From: Anarhynchus alexandrinus
Lineage: Eukaryota > Chordata > Aves > Charadriiformes > Charadriidae
Reading direction: 5' to 3'
Length of the DNA stretch: 64,000 nucleotides
NCBI GenBank assembly: GCA_008711295.1
Contig: VUYV01000054.1
Location: forward strand, 1,129,190-1,193,189
The position numbers and the translations under genes are program-made. Of this stretch, positions 22,601 through 34,860 are shown piece after piece; positions within the stretch are counted from its first letter, which is position 1; each line of letters opens with the position of its first letter. Under the pieces are notes generated by a model, which was given only the letters and a program-made list of their open reading frames with translations, was not told the origin of the DNA and did not search any database.

Positions 22601-24256
22601 CAAACGCACAGCGATGAGTTCAGCTACTTTGCCTCAAGAGGAATGGGATCCAGGCCTGGTCATTCGTCTGCCTGCCCTGTAGTCTCCCCTGCTAGCACGT
22701 TGGTTTGATACAAATCCTTGCATCTGCAAGAGGGTTTCTGGCAGGGCAGCCTTCCCAGGCTCCTCTCACCAAGCACTGATGCCAAAAATGTTAATTACAG
22801 CACCACAGCCTCTCCAAGCTCTGCTCTTACGCAGGAGCATCTATTGATGAGCTAGGTAAAGGATTTACTACTTATTCTGATTCTTCTCACAAGCTGTTCC
22901 TGAACTCATCCACCATTTCCCCTTTGAGGTTTCTGCTTTGGGCACAGCTCTGTGTCTTGCAAAGCAACACTGAAAAGCCTCCCTGGCCCTGCAGGCAGCC
23001 TTGGCTCTCTTTGGGCTTTCCCATTTCCTTGGCCATGTGGCAGATGTCTGCCCCGAGCCTCCAACATCTCACTCTTCAAGCAATTCAGCTTCCCTCTCCC
23101 TTGGGAAGCTGCAAAGCAGGGTGGTGGTGTGGGACCAGCCCCAGGGCAGGGCCAGGGGGGCTGTGGGGTCTTCATCCCTGGAGACTTCAGAGCTCACCTG
23201 GACATATCCCTGAGCTACCCGGTCCAGCCGTGAGGCCGTCAGTGGTCAGAGCAGGGCTGGCTGGAGGGGTGAGAGCCAGTCAAATGTTCCCACCCATGCT
23301 CCTGTTATCTGTGCCCTACACAGCTGGAAGCCAGCTGAGCTGTAAAGCAATGGAGGACTCAGAGTGTGTTTGGAGCAAGGCAATGCGTTTGCCCATGAAA
23401 ATAAGAAACCGGTGACTCGGCACGAGGCATGATGATTAAATAATAGATCGTACAGCCCGATTGCACAGGACATCACAGAGCAACCGCGATGAGCTTTCAC
23501 ACTCAAGACCTGCCCCAGAGCATCTCTGGAAAGCTCCATATCTGAGGATCACAAACAGAAAGCTCCTGTCTTAGCACTGACTCACAGCTGCTGCTGCCGG
23601 CTCTTCCCCCATCCCACACCCGGCATTTCTCACCACTCTGCATCATCCCCGGCTCTGCCACGGGGCACCAGGCTCTGGGCAGGACCTGTTTTCATTGCAC
23701 AAAGGGCTCAACAACTCCATGTGCGTGACCTCAACAGAGGCACCTGACTCACGCAATGGCATCAGCGGTGTCTCCGCTACCTCAGCAAGCAAAGGTGAGG
23801 GGGCAGGAGTGCATTGGGAAGAGCCTGACAAATGCACGTACCTGCTTGCTCTCTTCGACCCTGTTGTTGCTTCTCCGTTACTGCCTTCAAGCATGGATGT
23901 GCCAGCTGGCCAGAAGGGATTAGCTGGCGGATTAAGCTCCATGTATAGGCGTCAGTTAGCCAAGAGCAGGGCACGAGGAGCCATCCCTCCCTGCAGACCG
24001 GCATCTCCAGAATGTCAGCCAGTTCTGCTCCCAGTCACCTGGGTGGTGACCAGCCAAATCAGGTGGCACAGCACCCCTTGAGCCGGATTCACCGGGCAAA
24101 GTTCACAGAGAGCAACAAACAACTGAGCCACCCCCTGCCCTTTGGGCTGTCTCCATTTCAAGGCACAAGGTCCTACCTATGCTTTCAGGATGGAAGGCAA
24201 AATTTGAGAGGTGGTTATGGTTCCTATTCCACAGAACAGTCCCATCCTTTGGATGC
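16626..24256. other. Intergenic, no gene recognised
   Basis: 7.6 kb between OLFML2B and HSD17B7 with no recognisable protein. An A/T-rich stretch lies at 17630-17665. The longest frame (plus strand, 20279-21016) has no family signature. Unannotated lncRNA cannot be excluded. Confidence 0.5.
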
Positions 24257-24784
24257 TGTCCTGGTTTCAGCTGGGACTGAGTTAATTTTCTTTCTAGTGG
24301 TTGTTGTGTTTCAGATTTGGTCTGAAAGGAATGTCAATAGTGCATATTGTTTTAGTTGTTGTGAGGCGATGTTCATATTTTTCAAGGACTTTTTTCAGCT
24401 TCCCATAGAAGCTGAGAAGGAGTCTAGGCAGAACAATGGAATGACCAATGGAATATTCTGTACCATAGATGTCACGCTTGGTATATAAATGGGGTTAGTC
24501 GGGGGTGAGTACTTGCGATTGCTGCTGGGGAAGCTGCCAATTCACCAGTTTACCGAGTGGTGAGAGTGACTTGAGTCTTGTATATTCTTTTACCATTACT
24601 ATTATTATGATTATTACTGTTTTCCTTTTCTGATATTTTTCTATTAAACTGTCTTTATCTCATCCCATGAGGTTTTTTCCTTTTCCTTTTCCCTCCTTTT
24701 CTCCCTCATCTCCCTGCCCTTCTGGGGGAGAACTACACGAGCAGGTGTGTGGTCCCAGCTGCTGGCTGGGGTTAAACCACGACA
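24257..24784 (+). mobile_element. Solo LTR of an endogenous retrovirus (ERVL-like), plus orientation
   Basis: 528 bp starting TGTCCTGGTTTCAGCTGGG and ending GGGGTTAAACCACGACA, so TG..CA termini, flanked by a perfect 5-bp duplication GATGC at 24252-24256 and 24785-24789. Inside are a TATA-like TATATAAA near 24482 and an ATTAAA poly(A) signal near 24645. No internal gag or pol is attached, so it is a recombined solo LTR. The sequence resembles a familiar abundant avian LTR family; I cannot give the exact family name. Confidence 0.93.
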
Positions 24785-26806
24785 GATGCAAAGATGTCCA
24801 GCTTCTTACAATGTGGAGGAGAGGAGCAGAAGGTGAGGCTGAGTACGGCCAAGTTTCCTTCTACGGAAGGGCATGGACAATGACACCTGGGGTCACAAAA
24901 TCAGGCAGAAACCCCTATAGAGCAGTGGGGTCCTGTGACAAGTGCTATAGGACACTAGAGCACCTCCTCCAACTGAAGAGCAGTCTTCTGGAGTCACCTG
25001 GGCTGATAGTGTATATCCAGCTCCATGCAGCACCAAACTAATGGGAAACCACAAATTTTATCCCATCTTCCCAGGTTGTCCCACCTTCCCAGGGCTCAGC
25101 TTGTGCTTTAGCACCTTTTGTTCTTTCTTCATGTAACTTTGAGCAGGAAGCTGAGCTAGAGATCTCCAGAGGCCACTTTGCATCCACACCAACCACAACC
25201 ACACACTGCAGCAGATCCCTCACAACTCCCAAATCCCACGCTTGCATCTCCCAGGAGGTAACATACATCACAGTGCACCAGGTGCCTTCACAGCAACTAA
25301 GGTGAAACTAAACCATGCAGCAGGTTGAGCTCAGACACAACAGGACAGAAACACACATTTTCTCTAACCCTGAACTCTAAAACTTCAAGGGAGAGCTACC
25401 AAGTGCTTTTCAGATGAGCCCTGAAACCCGTTCATAGCTCTACTTGATACCAAGGTCATGGATAACTCAAAGACTGGTGGTGGCATATCACACGTCCTCT
25501 CCCCTCGCCAGCCTCTGCATGCTCCATAGGCAAAACGCACTTACCCCATCAGGTACAGCTTCCCCTGATAAATGCCCGACTTCAGCGCACAGGCACACAC
25601 TTGAGAAAAAAACCTCAAAGGTCCTATCTATGGTCATCAATCTCTGCCCACCCTAGAAATTTGCTGCTTTATTCCAGGCTTTAGGAAAAAAAAAAAAAAA
25701 AAACCAAACCAAAAACACCAACAAAACAAACTCATGTACCAGAAAGCAGTTATTTTTCCTAACCATACTACCTTTTTCAAAGCTACCTCTTCTAGCACCT
25801 CCAGACCTTCCCGCATTCAAATCCTTGGACTGTCACGGCTACAGTGCCTGCGTGCGGCTGGTACAGGACAATACACGTGACCAGCTCAGCATAAGTGCCC
25901 TATACTGCCCATCTCCCAGTAAGTTGCTCTCATTTCATGAAGCATTGTGTCAGACTCTGTTTGGAGTAACATTTGCTATTTCATTTATCTCACCCCAGAG
26001 AGAAAATGAGGCAGGGGGGTAGTGTCAGAGAGCAATCAGAGCAGGGATAAGGAATGACTGAGTGCCTCTGGCTTTGGGGGAGGTGGGGATTCCTAAAGGT
26101 GGAGGGAGCAAACGATACCTACTACAGCCTGGGACAGAAGCACAGCAAAGTTCAAGATGCTCATCTAAAACCAATCAAGAAGATATGTTTAATTAGTCTC
26201 CATAACAAGGAGCCAAACAGTGCTGTAGGAATCAAGTACACCAAGTTGAAAAGACAGCCAGCCACTGACTCCTTCCCTGCGGAGAAGAAACGGCACCAGA
26301 AAGGGGGAGCTCTGGCCACAGGGGTTTTCAGGATGCAGCTGAACAAAGCCACAGCACCCAGATCTGGTGCTGGGGCAGACTTCATTGTATACTTAAATAA
26401 AGGTCCACGTAAGCACACCCCAGTCTGCTTCACAACTCTGAACACCTACAGCCACAGCCAAGGGAAGCACCACTCCACAATGGCCAACTTCTCATTCTGT
26501 TCCAACACCAGGCCAAAACAGAGTACATTCCCAACCACATTAGCACTGGTAGCTCAGGTGGTCACATGAGGGCTGAGCTGAGAGGTGTTACTCAGCCCAA
26601 ACTCAAGCCTGAGCTATTTCTACTGCAGACAACACCATGGTAGCAGCACCCCTCTACTTTGCAGAGATACTCAAAAATAACGGATGGTGGGAAGAAGGAA
26701 CAAAATAAAAGCAAGGTTCTTTAAATCTGCATCCCTACAAGCCAACTCAATGAAGAGCCTCTGCAGAGCCTACGTTCTCCTGGATGCCAGCTCTGTGCTT
26801 CTGCAG
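24785..26806. other. Spacer between the two solo LTRs
   Basis: 2.0 kb of unique-looking intergenic DNA with a poly(A) run at about 25686-25703. No retroviral coding frame is present, arguing that the flanking LTRs are independent insertions. Confidence 0.6.
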
Positions 26807-27385
26807 TGTCGTGGTTTAACCCCAGCTGGCAGCTAGAACCACGTGGCCGCTCGCTCACTCCCCCCATTGCAATGGGGGAAGAGAATCAGAAGAGTAAAAG
26901 TGAGAAAAAGCTCATGGGTTGAGACAAAGACAGTTTAATAGGTAGAGCAAAAGCTGCACACACAAGCAAAGCGAACCAAGGTATTCAATGCACTGCTTCC
27001 CATCGGCAGGCAGGTGTTCAGCCATCGCCAGGAAAGCAGGGCTCCATCACACGTAATGATTTCTTGGGAAGACAGACACCATCACTCCAAACCTGTGTCC
27101 CCCTTCCTTCTTCTTCCCCAGGCTTCATATACTGAGCATGGCAATACGGCATGGAATATCTCTTTGGTCAGTTGGGGTCAGCTGTCCTGGCTGTGTCTCC
27201 TCCCAACTCCTTGCACCCTCCCAGCTCTCGCTGGCAGTATGGTGTGAGGAGCAGAAAAGGCCTTGAGCTTAGCAACAACGAAAACCAGCAGTGTTTTACC
27301 AACATTTTTGATCCCAAACCCAAAGCAGAGCACTATACCAGCTGTCAGCAAGAAAGGTAACTTTATCCCAGCTGAAACCATGACA
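26807..27385 (-). mobile_element. Solo LTR of the same family, minus orientation
   Basis: 579 bp, on the plus strand beginning TGTCGTGGTTTAACCCCAGC and ending GCTGAAACCATGACA (inverse of the LTR at 24257). Flanked by a perfect 5-bp duplication TGCAG at 26802-26806 and 27386-27390. The reverse strand has an ATTAAA signal near 26932 and a TATA-like element near 27126. Its own target duplication and opposite orientation show a separate insertion. Confidence 0.93.
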
Positions 27386-27775
27386 TGCAGTTTCCTACAC
27401 AGACCCCCAAGCCAGCTCTTGTGGGCACTCCAGCCCCCCCAACAGCCTCCTTCCTAACCTCACCTGGCCCCTGCTAGGCCCCAGGGAAGCGCCCAGGCCC
27501 ACTGTAAAACTCCCTTATTAGGGAGCATTAAATCAGTAATTCTGTGACACATGGGGGTGAGCAAGCACCAGAGGCATCTACGTCTCCCAAGTGCCTAAGG
27601 CTGGGAAATAGTCCCAGACACCCCACTGGTGCTCTCAAGACACAAAACTACACTGAAATCTTCAGAGGTCACTCATGTCTTTCACTAACCAGAAGGAACA
27701 GGAGAAGTAAGCCCAAAGAGGTGACTAACAGCTGTCCTGTAGCAGGAGAGAGCAGACCCCACACTTCCCAGGTAT

Positions 27776-28215
27776 CACAGATTGGTCATGGTTGGAAGGG
27801 ACCTCTACAGATCTAGTCCAACCCCCCTGACAGAGCAGGGTCACCTACAGCAGGTTGCACAGGATGGCATCCAGGCAGGTTTTGAATGTCTCCAGAGTGG
27901 GACACTCCACAACCTCTCTGGGCAACCTGTGCCAGTGCTCTGCCACCCTCAAAGTAAAGAAATCCCTCCTCATGTTTAGATGGAACTTCCCATGTTCAAG
28001 TTTGTGCCTATTACCTCTCGTTGTATCACTGGGCACCACTGAAAAAAGACTGTTCCCATCTACCTTGCACCCTCCCTTTAAGTATTGATAAGATCCCCCC
28101 TCAGTTTTCTTTTCTCTAGACTAAAAAGACCCAAGTCTCTCAGCCTTTCCTCATAAGAAAGATGTTCCAATCCCCTAATCATCTTTGTAGCCCTTTGCTG
28201 GACCCTCTCCAGCAG
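27776..28215 (-). mobile_element. CR1 LINE 3' end fragment
   Basis: Minus-strand frame HKLEHGKFHLNMRRDFFTLR and EHWHRLPREVVECPTLETFK is the CR1 ORF2 C terminus. The reverse complement also carries the typical 3' tail (TTGGAC..GATCT..GGTCCCTTCCAACC). 5' truncated, about 440 bp, ending just downstream of the HSD17B7 poly(A) site. Confidence 0.93.
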
Positions 28216-28309
28216 TATGCACAGGCTTATTGTGCAAGGCAACAAACCAACCTTCCTTCCAAGCCCCCGGAGTCAAAAGCAGCCAGCTATTGAAGTAAAG
28301 ACACCACTG

Positions 28310-29207
28310 TGGCAAGGACAAGTCAGTTACAGTCATTTATTCATTGCAGCATTTGAAGTACACCAGGTACTTGGTGAAACTCCCCAGATAGACAACAGGA
28401 AGAATACTTGGTACAGTAAATTAATATAAAAAGACAGTTAAATAGATAAAATAACATGGCAACCTCTCACTCTTGCTACAAACGGAGCAGACTAGCCCTG
28501 CGCCCAGGTCAACATCAACAGCTTCAGTCTTTCCAGCCGGTTGTGGTTAAAACATATATGGCCCCATACCCAGGGGACAGCCAGGCATCTGTCCTCTCAG
28601 TTGAGGCAAGGGGTATGCTGCTCAGGCCAGCTCTTCAGCAGCTTGGCTTCAGAAGCTGTGCAGAGCCTGACTTCCACTAAGGTTCAATCTTGTTCAGCAG
28701 GTCTGGGAATCCGGCCCCAGCTTTGGTGTACAAACAAAGAGCAGCTCTTCTGAAGACGGGCCTTCAAGTACGTCAGGATCAACCACAAGTAATGTGTTTG
28801 TGCAGTCTAGAAAGACTGGTAGAGTCAACATGGAGGGCAGCACCCCAGACTGTTGCTTTTCCTGCACGCTAAGCCAGATTTAAACCACATGTTTTGAGGC
28901 TGTTCCTGAACTGTGCACAGTTCAGTTATGCTGTTGTAAGACACCGCTTTGCAACTGTGTTAAGGCAGCCTCCACCTACTCTAGGTCTCCAATTTTACGC
29001 CAGAAAAGAAATCCCATACCAGAAAGACTAAGTATTTCTCTTCAGTTTTCACATTTCCATTTTCAGGAACTGTTCACCTTCTGTCGAGAAGGAAGATGGG
29101 GTCTGAAGCCGTGTGCCTGCAGAATAGCAGGCGACACAAGTAGCACCAGAATGAAGAAAGCCCATGTTACCGATACGAGACTCTTATCCCACTGAGACTG
29201 GCTTTAC
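28310..29207 (-). other. HSD17B7 3' UTR and poly(A) signal
   Basis: About 0.9 kb after the stop. AATAAA lies at 28341-28336 on the minus strand, followed by a GT-rich stretch downstream, so cleavage near 28315-28325 is likely. No competing signal was seen closer to the stop. Confidence 0.7.
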
Positions 29208-32200
29208 TTAATCTAGGAGATCACTGTATTTCTCTAGAGACTGCTTCTCCAGTTCCAACAGCTTTTGGTAAAATTTCTCAGCAATTTCTTCATCCACATC
29301 CATCTGGAAGACAATAAGAACAGCACTGTGAGACCATCACCTCAGTGGCAGCCAGCACATATGCTGAGGGCAGCTCTGGGGATAGCAGGGTCCATCTCCA
29401 GAGCTTCTACATTCACAGAGAGACAACTAAAGGCAACTTTCACCAGGACACAAGCCAGAACATATTTTGAGGAAACATCATTACACACTTATCCTGTTCT
29501 GGCCATCATCTCCACTGTCTTGCAGACTCCAGCCTGAGCCAGCAGTTACTCTAGCAAACCTCACAGTTAACCCCACATCAGCATTCAACATGCATCTTAT
29601 TTCCACTCCCACCACAGGACACCCTTGGCACCAACCCTTCTACGCAAGGCAGATGGCAGACCCCTGGCCAAATCTCCTGCGGCAGGAGGCTGCCGCTGCA
29701 TTTACCTTTCTAGGCTCCACATAGTTCTTCCCCAGTCCAGAAGTACAGCTGTGGTATTTGACAAGCGCATCCAGGTACTCTGGCTTCTGCTTGAACAGCC
29801 ACACCTAGGAAGAACAGCACAAACACGTACCAAGTCTAGCGCAGGCTGTCCCAGCCAAGCATACAGTCAAGGATCTGACTGTCAGCAGACACAGGAGAAC
29901 ACACCACAGGCGCTTTTACCAAGCAGGAGAAGACTTCTTCTCTAGATCTGAAGTTCTGAGCTGGCCCCCCTCAGCTGTGAGCTACCTGAGCCAGCAGTAA
30001 ACCACGTTTATGCCCCAGTGCTAAACCACTAAAGCAATTCACGTGGCTAAACTGGCTCACTGCTGTTCTTGATGCACGCTGTGCCCAGCGTTACCCACCT
30101 CCATCCCCTATGCCTGCTTGACTGTCGAGAGAGAGCGAGCAGCATTCTCCCTGACCAAGACAGAACGAAGAGTGTTTATCCAAAATCATTTATTTTATGG
30201 GCACCTGATGAAGGGCATAAAGCATCACCTGTTGGATCAGCCCTGGTCACAGCTGGTCCCCTGACACACACTGCTGTAAGCTGTTCGGGGTGGGGGAAAT
30301 ACAGCACCCACCCACCAGCCCGGCAGAGAGGCTCTTTGTTCAAACCAGCAAGGAAAAGTTACCCAGAAGGGAGCAATATTAAAAAAAAATAATCAAGTTT
30401 TGAACTACTTACGTGAGCTTCTGCTCCATTGTACGGTGTCAGAGTGTAAGTTTTGGCAAAAAAGCGGATCTGAGGGGAAAAGAAGTACACGACAAAAATC
30501 TGTATTTTGCCCCAAGGTTTCCTTGGCAAGCCCTCTACAATCCAGCCACACCAGAACATCTACCAGAGGCAGAAATGCTTCTTAAAGTTGTCTACAGGTA
30601 ACGCTGCGCGCTTCTGACTAAAGCATCCCTTTATCACCACATACTCTGGTCTCTGGAGCCACCCACTAGATCAGCAAGCCTCGCTCCTTGCCCCCCTCGA
30701 GATGTCACCCCCAAAGCAAGAGGCAGTGGGCCACACAAATGCCTTGCGGGCACCTCTTCTGGAATGGCCTCAAGAGCACATCAGACAGGAGGCAGAAAGG
30801 ACCTGCAATACTGCTGGTGTGGAGGACAATTGAGAAGGCATTGCCTCCCCACTGCCAGGAGAAATGTGATCCGTCAGGATCAGCTGCTGCCAGCTGGGGG
30901 AGCTTAAGGAGAAAAGCCAATCTCACAGCAAGAGCATCGAGGCTCACGGCAGGCAGGGACAGAACTATAGTGAACCTGAAAAGTGGAAGCCCGGAGGAAG
31001 AAGGGCAAGGAAAGTTTTGGGGAAGCAGGGGAAGAGGCAATAGAAAGCAGCAGGCTTTGCTTTCCAGATGGATGGAAAGATGAGAGCAGGAGACACTGCC
31101 TTCTAGAGGGATAGAAAGAAGAACACTGAAAAATTGTCTGTTCTAGAAACAAAGAGTGTTTCAAAGCACAGGGGACAAGTTTTGTCCTGAGCTCTGCTGC
31201 CACCAAAATAATTGGGTTCCATAAGCCCACAGCAGGCTGGCAATCCTGCCAAGAGGGAGTTTGACAAACACTGCTATGGCTGAAGGGCTGAACCCTGTGG
31301 CTCTACGTACAGTGCTGTCCGGCACCAAACCTCCCAACTCAGCTTGGAAATCAGGGCCCCGAGGTGCCAAAGGGAAGGTTTGCAGAGGGATCATCCTGCC
31401 CAACCCAACAGAAGGAAGAGCTATATAGCAGCATGGGTAGCAAGGAGCTAGAAGCGTGCGGTGAAGTATATCACAGCAGGGCTACCTCAACCTAAAACCA
31501 GCCAGGAGATTCACTTACCAACCACATGATGGGCATTAGCAGCTTCCACAGAAAAACTGGCAAAATTCTGTAGGTCATGTTAGACATAACGAGACCAGGA
31601 CAAACAACACTGGAATACAGACCCTGCGGAGAGGAAACTGAGTCAGTGTGGAAATACAAAACAGTTAGTTCAAGTATGCATCATACTCCTTCCCTCCTAT
31701 TATTTCTCAGCAAGAAAATGCAGGTGAGCACAGAGACCAGTTAATAGTAGGTGCTCTCCCCTCTAAAGTTACCAGAGTCAGAGAGTGACTAGATGTAGTG
31801 ATTTCCAAGAGGTCCAAATTGGAGATGTCCACGTTAAATCAGTGCCCGTTGCAAGCCTGTGAGACAGAAGGCGCAGCCTCCCGACACATCACAACTTCAG
31901 GTTGCAGGCTACATGCAGCTCAGCAGCAACAGCGGTCATCCCGCAAATTACAACCCGCTCAGATAAAAGGCTACCTCACCTTTAAGAGACAAGAGTTCAG
32001 CCTTCTATGACTAAACCATTTTCTCCTGAAGCATTTCGGGAGAGTGCAATCGCTATCGCAGGACTAGGGCTGCCAAGAAAATCCAGCAGTTGCCCGTGAC
32101 AAGGAAGGCAGGTTGCTCATACATCTTAGCATGTCATACATCAGATAGATAGGCAAGTACGCCTGAAAAGAGCAGCAGCTCTTTAAGAACGATTCTTTGG

Positions 32201-34860
32201 TCTAGAGAGACAGCTACAGTTTGCAAGGTAGGAACCGTTCCTAAAAATCTGTTTTCAGAAGTGTTTCTGACAAGAACCCCAGAAGCAATCTCTCTGGCAG
32301 ATTCTCCACCACCCATACCACCGGTTCAACCTGCGCCACACGTGCGTTAAGGAATGTATCAGATTGCTATGAATGAATGCAACCGGGTAACAACAATGCA
32401 ATGATAATTATAAATAGTAGGAGCTCATTAGGTTTCTTCAGACACGCGAACCCCATAGTCACCTGCTTATTAAATTTCCTGTTCAGAACCACACTTGTCA
32501 GGTCAGTAGCATATTTGGAGGAACTGTATGATTCCTGCCCCTTGGCATGCTGATAGTCAGAAAGGCTGAAGGCAGACTCCCTGGCATTGCTGGAAGAAGT
32601 CCAGATGAGTCGCGAGGGCTTTTCGTTACCGCAGAGCAGAGGCTCAAGTTGACGAACCTGCAAAACAATTGTTAACTTATTTAACACAATAATTCTAAAG
32701 TCTCGCAATATAGCTTTGTAGTTCTTAAAAGCCACAAGATTATCTCAGCTTTCCTAGTCTTGGCCAATCTTCACTAGACTAGCCAGATGAGGACATTGCT
32801 CAGGTAAAACTTCAGCCCGTGGTCCACCAGGAGTCTTTACAAGGAGCCACTGTTCTCTTACACAGCTCAGTTGAGCACCTCAAAATTTAATATAGCCAAG
32901 TCTTGGTATTCACCCTGGACAGACAGAACTACATATGGTTTACCTCTATCTACTAACTACAGTAACCTTGAGATTACATTAACCCTTGCAACAACAACTA
33001 TCACCATTTATTGCTACGTTAAAAAAGGTTGAGATGTTAGCCCTATCTTTCCTTATCTGTCAGGTTGCAGCCTGCATCAGCATCCGAACCTGTAAGACAG
33101 AACTGATTCATCAGTACCGCCTGTACCCATCCCTACCCACAGCAACCACCAGACGGAGGGCTCGATCTTCATACGCAGCCTCACCAGCATAAAGTGTCCG
33201 AAGAGGTTGGTAGCAAACACCTCCTGCAGTCCGTCTCCGTTAAGCCTGTCCGTCTGGGTCATTATACCTTCCGCAGTGGTCAGCATGTGAAGCACCTTCC
33301 TGGAAGCCAAGGACAGGAGTTAGAGAACAACATTGCCAGGAGGCATCTACTGCTCCCCAACTTCAGTCCTTCAGAAGTTTCCCCCCACCTCACAGGCTCC
33401 ACACAGACTCTCTAGTTGCACCTTCAAGAGCTCTATTAATCCATGAAAAAACAGCTGGAAAATTTTTACAGAGTATCCCAGCCCATTTATTTGCAAGTAT
33501 CTCAGTATTTACTAGACCAGAGAAGACTTGTTCCTTCCCTCACTTCACCACAGTAAAGCACCATTAAAAAAAAAAAAGTCTTGCTCTTCCATCTCACGTT
33601 CAGATAACAAAAGCAAGCTCCAGTGTGGAACTAAGCCCTAGGGCCATGCCTAATTTAGATAAGGAAAGCAGTCTAGCATCTAAGTTTGACACCCCAACAA
33701 CTGTGTAAGACTCAATGCAAGTCACTTTCCTCCCTAGCTCAGCTTTTCCACGTTGCTTATAGAATGATGATGTTTATCCCCACGGTGCCTATAGAATAAG
33801 CATCAGCTATTAGATTCATGAGATACCATGACCCACAGCTGAGAATGACTACAAAAACCTCCAGTGGAACCACAACAACAGTAAGGAGACCCATTAAGTG
33901 CAAACTTCACCTCACCAGCAACACACCAGCGTTTTTCACTCAATGCCTGGTGCCAGGACCTGCAAGCTTTGGGTGAGCTCCTGCCCTCCCCCTGCGCACA
34001 GTGGGCCTCACATCAGGGATCTGAAGCAGCACTGGGTACCTTGGAGCACTTGGGTACCCCAGAACTTCACCCAGATGCCAAGCCCACCCCATGCAAGGCC
34101 ATGCATCCCACAGAGACGTCATCTGTGTCACGGTGGGGAAGGAAGACAGGGTCTTCATCCCTGGACCCAAGGGCATGCCTTGGCCAGATGCATCCCATAC
34201 TAACCCCAAGCTGGGGACCAGACCTCCCCAACAACTCCTACCCTGTGAGGAGACCATGCCAGAGCGCCTTGAAGTTCACATGTGGGTTGGGCATGATCCC
34301 AGCGTTGAGGTAGACAAAGTCCAGGCGCTGAAACCTGCATGGGGAAGAGCACAGGGGTGAGGGGTGGAGGGTGGACAGGGGGGTCCGATGGGGTGAAGTG
34401 CAGGCAGGGGGTGTCCAGTGAGGTGGAGGACGGAGACCCGATACCTGCAGCGGAGCTCACGGGCGACCCGCAGGACGGAAGCCAGGTTCCCTAGGTCCAC
34501 TTCCACGGTAGAGACCTGAGCGGCGGGGTAGGTGGCCAGGATGAGGTCTCGCGTGTCCTCGTTCTTCTGGGCGTTGCGGCAGGCGATGCAGAGATGGATG
34601 CGGCCATCCTCCTCCAACAGCCGCCGGCACAGCGCCAGCCCCACGCCGCTGTCAACGATACGGTGTCAGATACAGCCCCGAGCGGGGCTGCGGCGAGCCG
34701 GGGCGGGACGGGCTTGCCCCGTCCCGTCCCGGATCGCCCCAGCCCCGCTCCGTTATGGTTCCTCCCCTGCCCGGTCCCCGCTGCTCACCCACTAGCACCG
34801 GTCACCAGCACCACTCGCTCCATCGCGTACTCCCGTGGCCGCCACCGCCGCTGACCCCCC
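28310..34860 (-). CDS. HSD17B7: HSD17B7, 3-keto-steroid reductase / 17-beta-HSD type 7 (complete)
   Basis: NADPH-dependent short-chain dehydrogenase of the ER membrane; reduces 3-ketosterols in post-squalene cholesterol synthesis (C4-demethylation complex) and can convert estrone to estradiol. Nine exons: 34823-34789, 34648-34445, 34334-34242, 33299-33185, 32657-32463, 31623-31519, 30469-30413, 29804-29706, 29303-29208. They sum to 999 nt, 332 codons plus TAA, close to the 341 of human. The cofactor motif TGASGGVG spans residues 8-15, LNAGIMPNP follows in exon 3, and the active-site YSSSK places Tyr193 and Lys197 as in the family. A hydrophobic stretch near residues 235-249 may anchor the protein. 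All phases agree, so it is intact. The feature spans the inferred poly(A) site (AATAAA, complement of 28336-28341) to just upstream of the ATG. Confidence 0.96.
29208..29303 (-). CDS. HSD17B7: HSD17B7 exon 9, C terminus
   Basis: Acceptor TTCCAG, 31 codons plus TAA (stop 29210-29208). [20 protein letters not shown] is conserved, then [11 protein letters not shown], a tail shorter than and different from the human one. Confidence 0.95.
   Translation of the reverse strand: MDVDEEIAEKFYQKLLELEKQSLEKYSDLLD
29706..29804 (-). CDS. HSD17B7: HSD17B7 exon 8
   Basis: 33 codons, [20 protein letters not shown] then [13 protein letters not shown], bounded by TCCTAG and GTAAAT. Confidence 0.95.
30413..30469 (-). 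CDS. HSD17B7: HSD17B7 exon 7
   Basis: 19 codons, [19 protein letters not shown], bounded by CCTCAG and GTAAGT. Matches the human RFFANAFTLTPYNGTEAL segment. Confidence 0.95.
31519..31623 (-). CDS. HSD17B7: HSD17B7 exon 6
   Basis: From CCGCAG|GGTCTG to TGGTTG|GTAAGT, 35 codons: [20 protein letters not shown] (cofactor PG motif) and the hydrophobic [15 protein letters not shown]. Confidence 0.96.
32463..32657 (-). CDS. HSD17B7: HSD17B7 exon 5 (catalytic Tyr-Lys)
   Basis: From TTGCAG|GTTCG to AAGCAG|GTGACT, 65 codons. [24 protein letters not shown] and [10 protein letters not shown] carry the catalytic Ser, Tyr193 and Lys197. Confidence 0.97.
33185..33299 (-). CDS. HSD17B7: HSD17B7 exon 4
   Basis: From TTCCAG|GAAGGTG to ATGCTG|GTGAGG, 115 nt. 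Encodes [20 protein letters not shown] and [18 protein letters not shown], the conserved N-x-x-GHF helix of SDRs. Confidence 0.96.
34242..34334 (-). CDS. HSD17B7: HSD17B7 exon 3
   Basis: Acceptor ATGCAG before 34334 and donor ACAGG|GTAGGA after 34242, 93 nt. Encodes [20 protein letters not shown] with the structural NAG motif, then [10 protein letters not shown]. Confidence 0.95.
34445..34648 (-). CDS. HSD17B7: HSD17B7 exon 2
   Basis: From GACAG|CGGCGTG to TGCAG|GTATCG, 204 nt. Encodes [28 protein letters not shown] and [23 protein letters not shown]-binding beta-alpha-beta units with the conserved acidic D(L/V)xNL. Confidence 0.96.
34789..34823 (-). CDS. HSD17B7: HSD17B7 exon 1 (start codon, cofactor motif start)
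   Basis: ATG at 34823-34821 opens [11 protein letters not shown] and the donor is GG|GTGAGC. The Rossmann motif TGASGGVG is split between exons 1 and 2. This ATG aligns with the known start (human MRKVVLITGASSG). Confidence 0.96.

Larger units (their letters stand above)
29305..34241 (-). other. HSD17B7 introns 3-8
   Basis: The introns (largest 30470-31518 and 33300-34241) hold no recognisable repeat or extra exon beyond short A/T runs such as 33567-33577. Confidence 0.6.

Noticed and set aside
24257..27385. A single provirus spanning both LTRs
   Set aside because: The LTRs are in opposite orientation, have different target duplications, and no retroviral genes lie between them.
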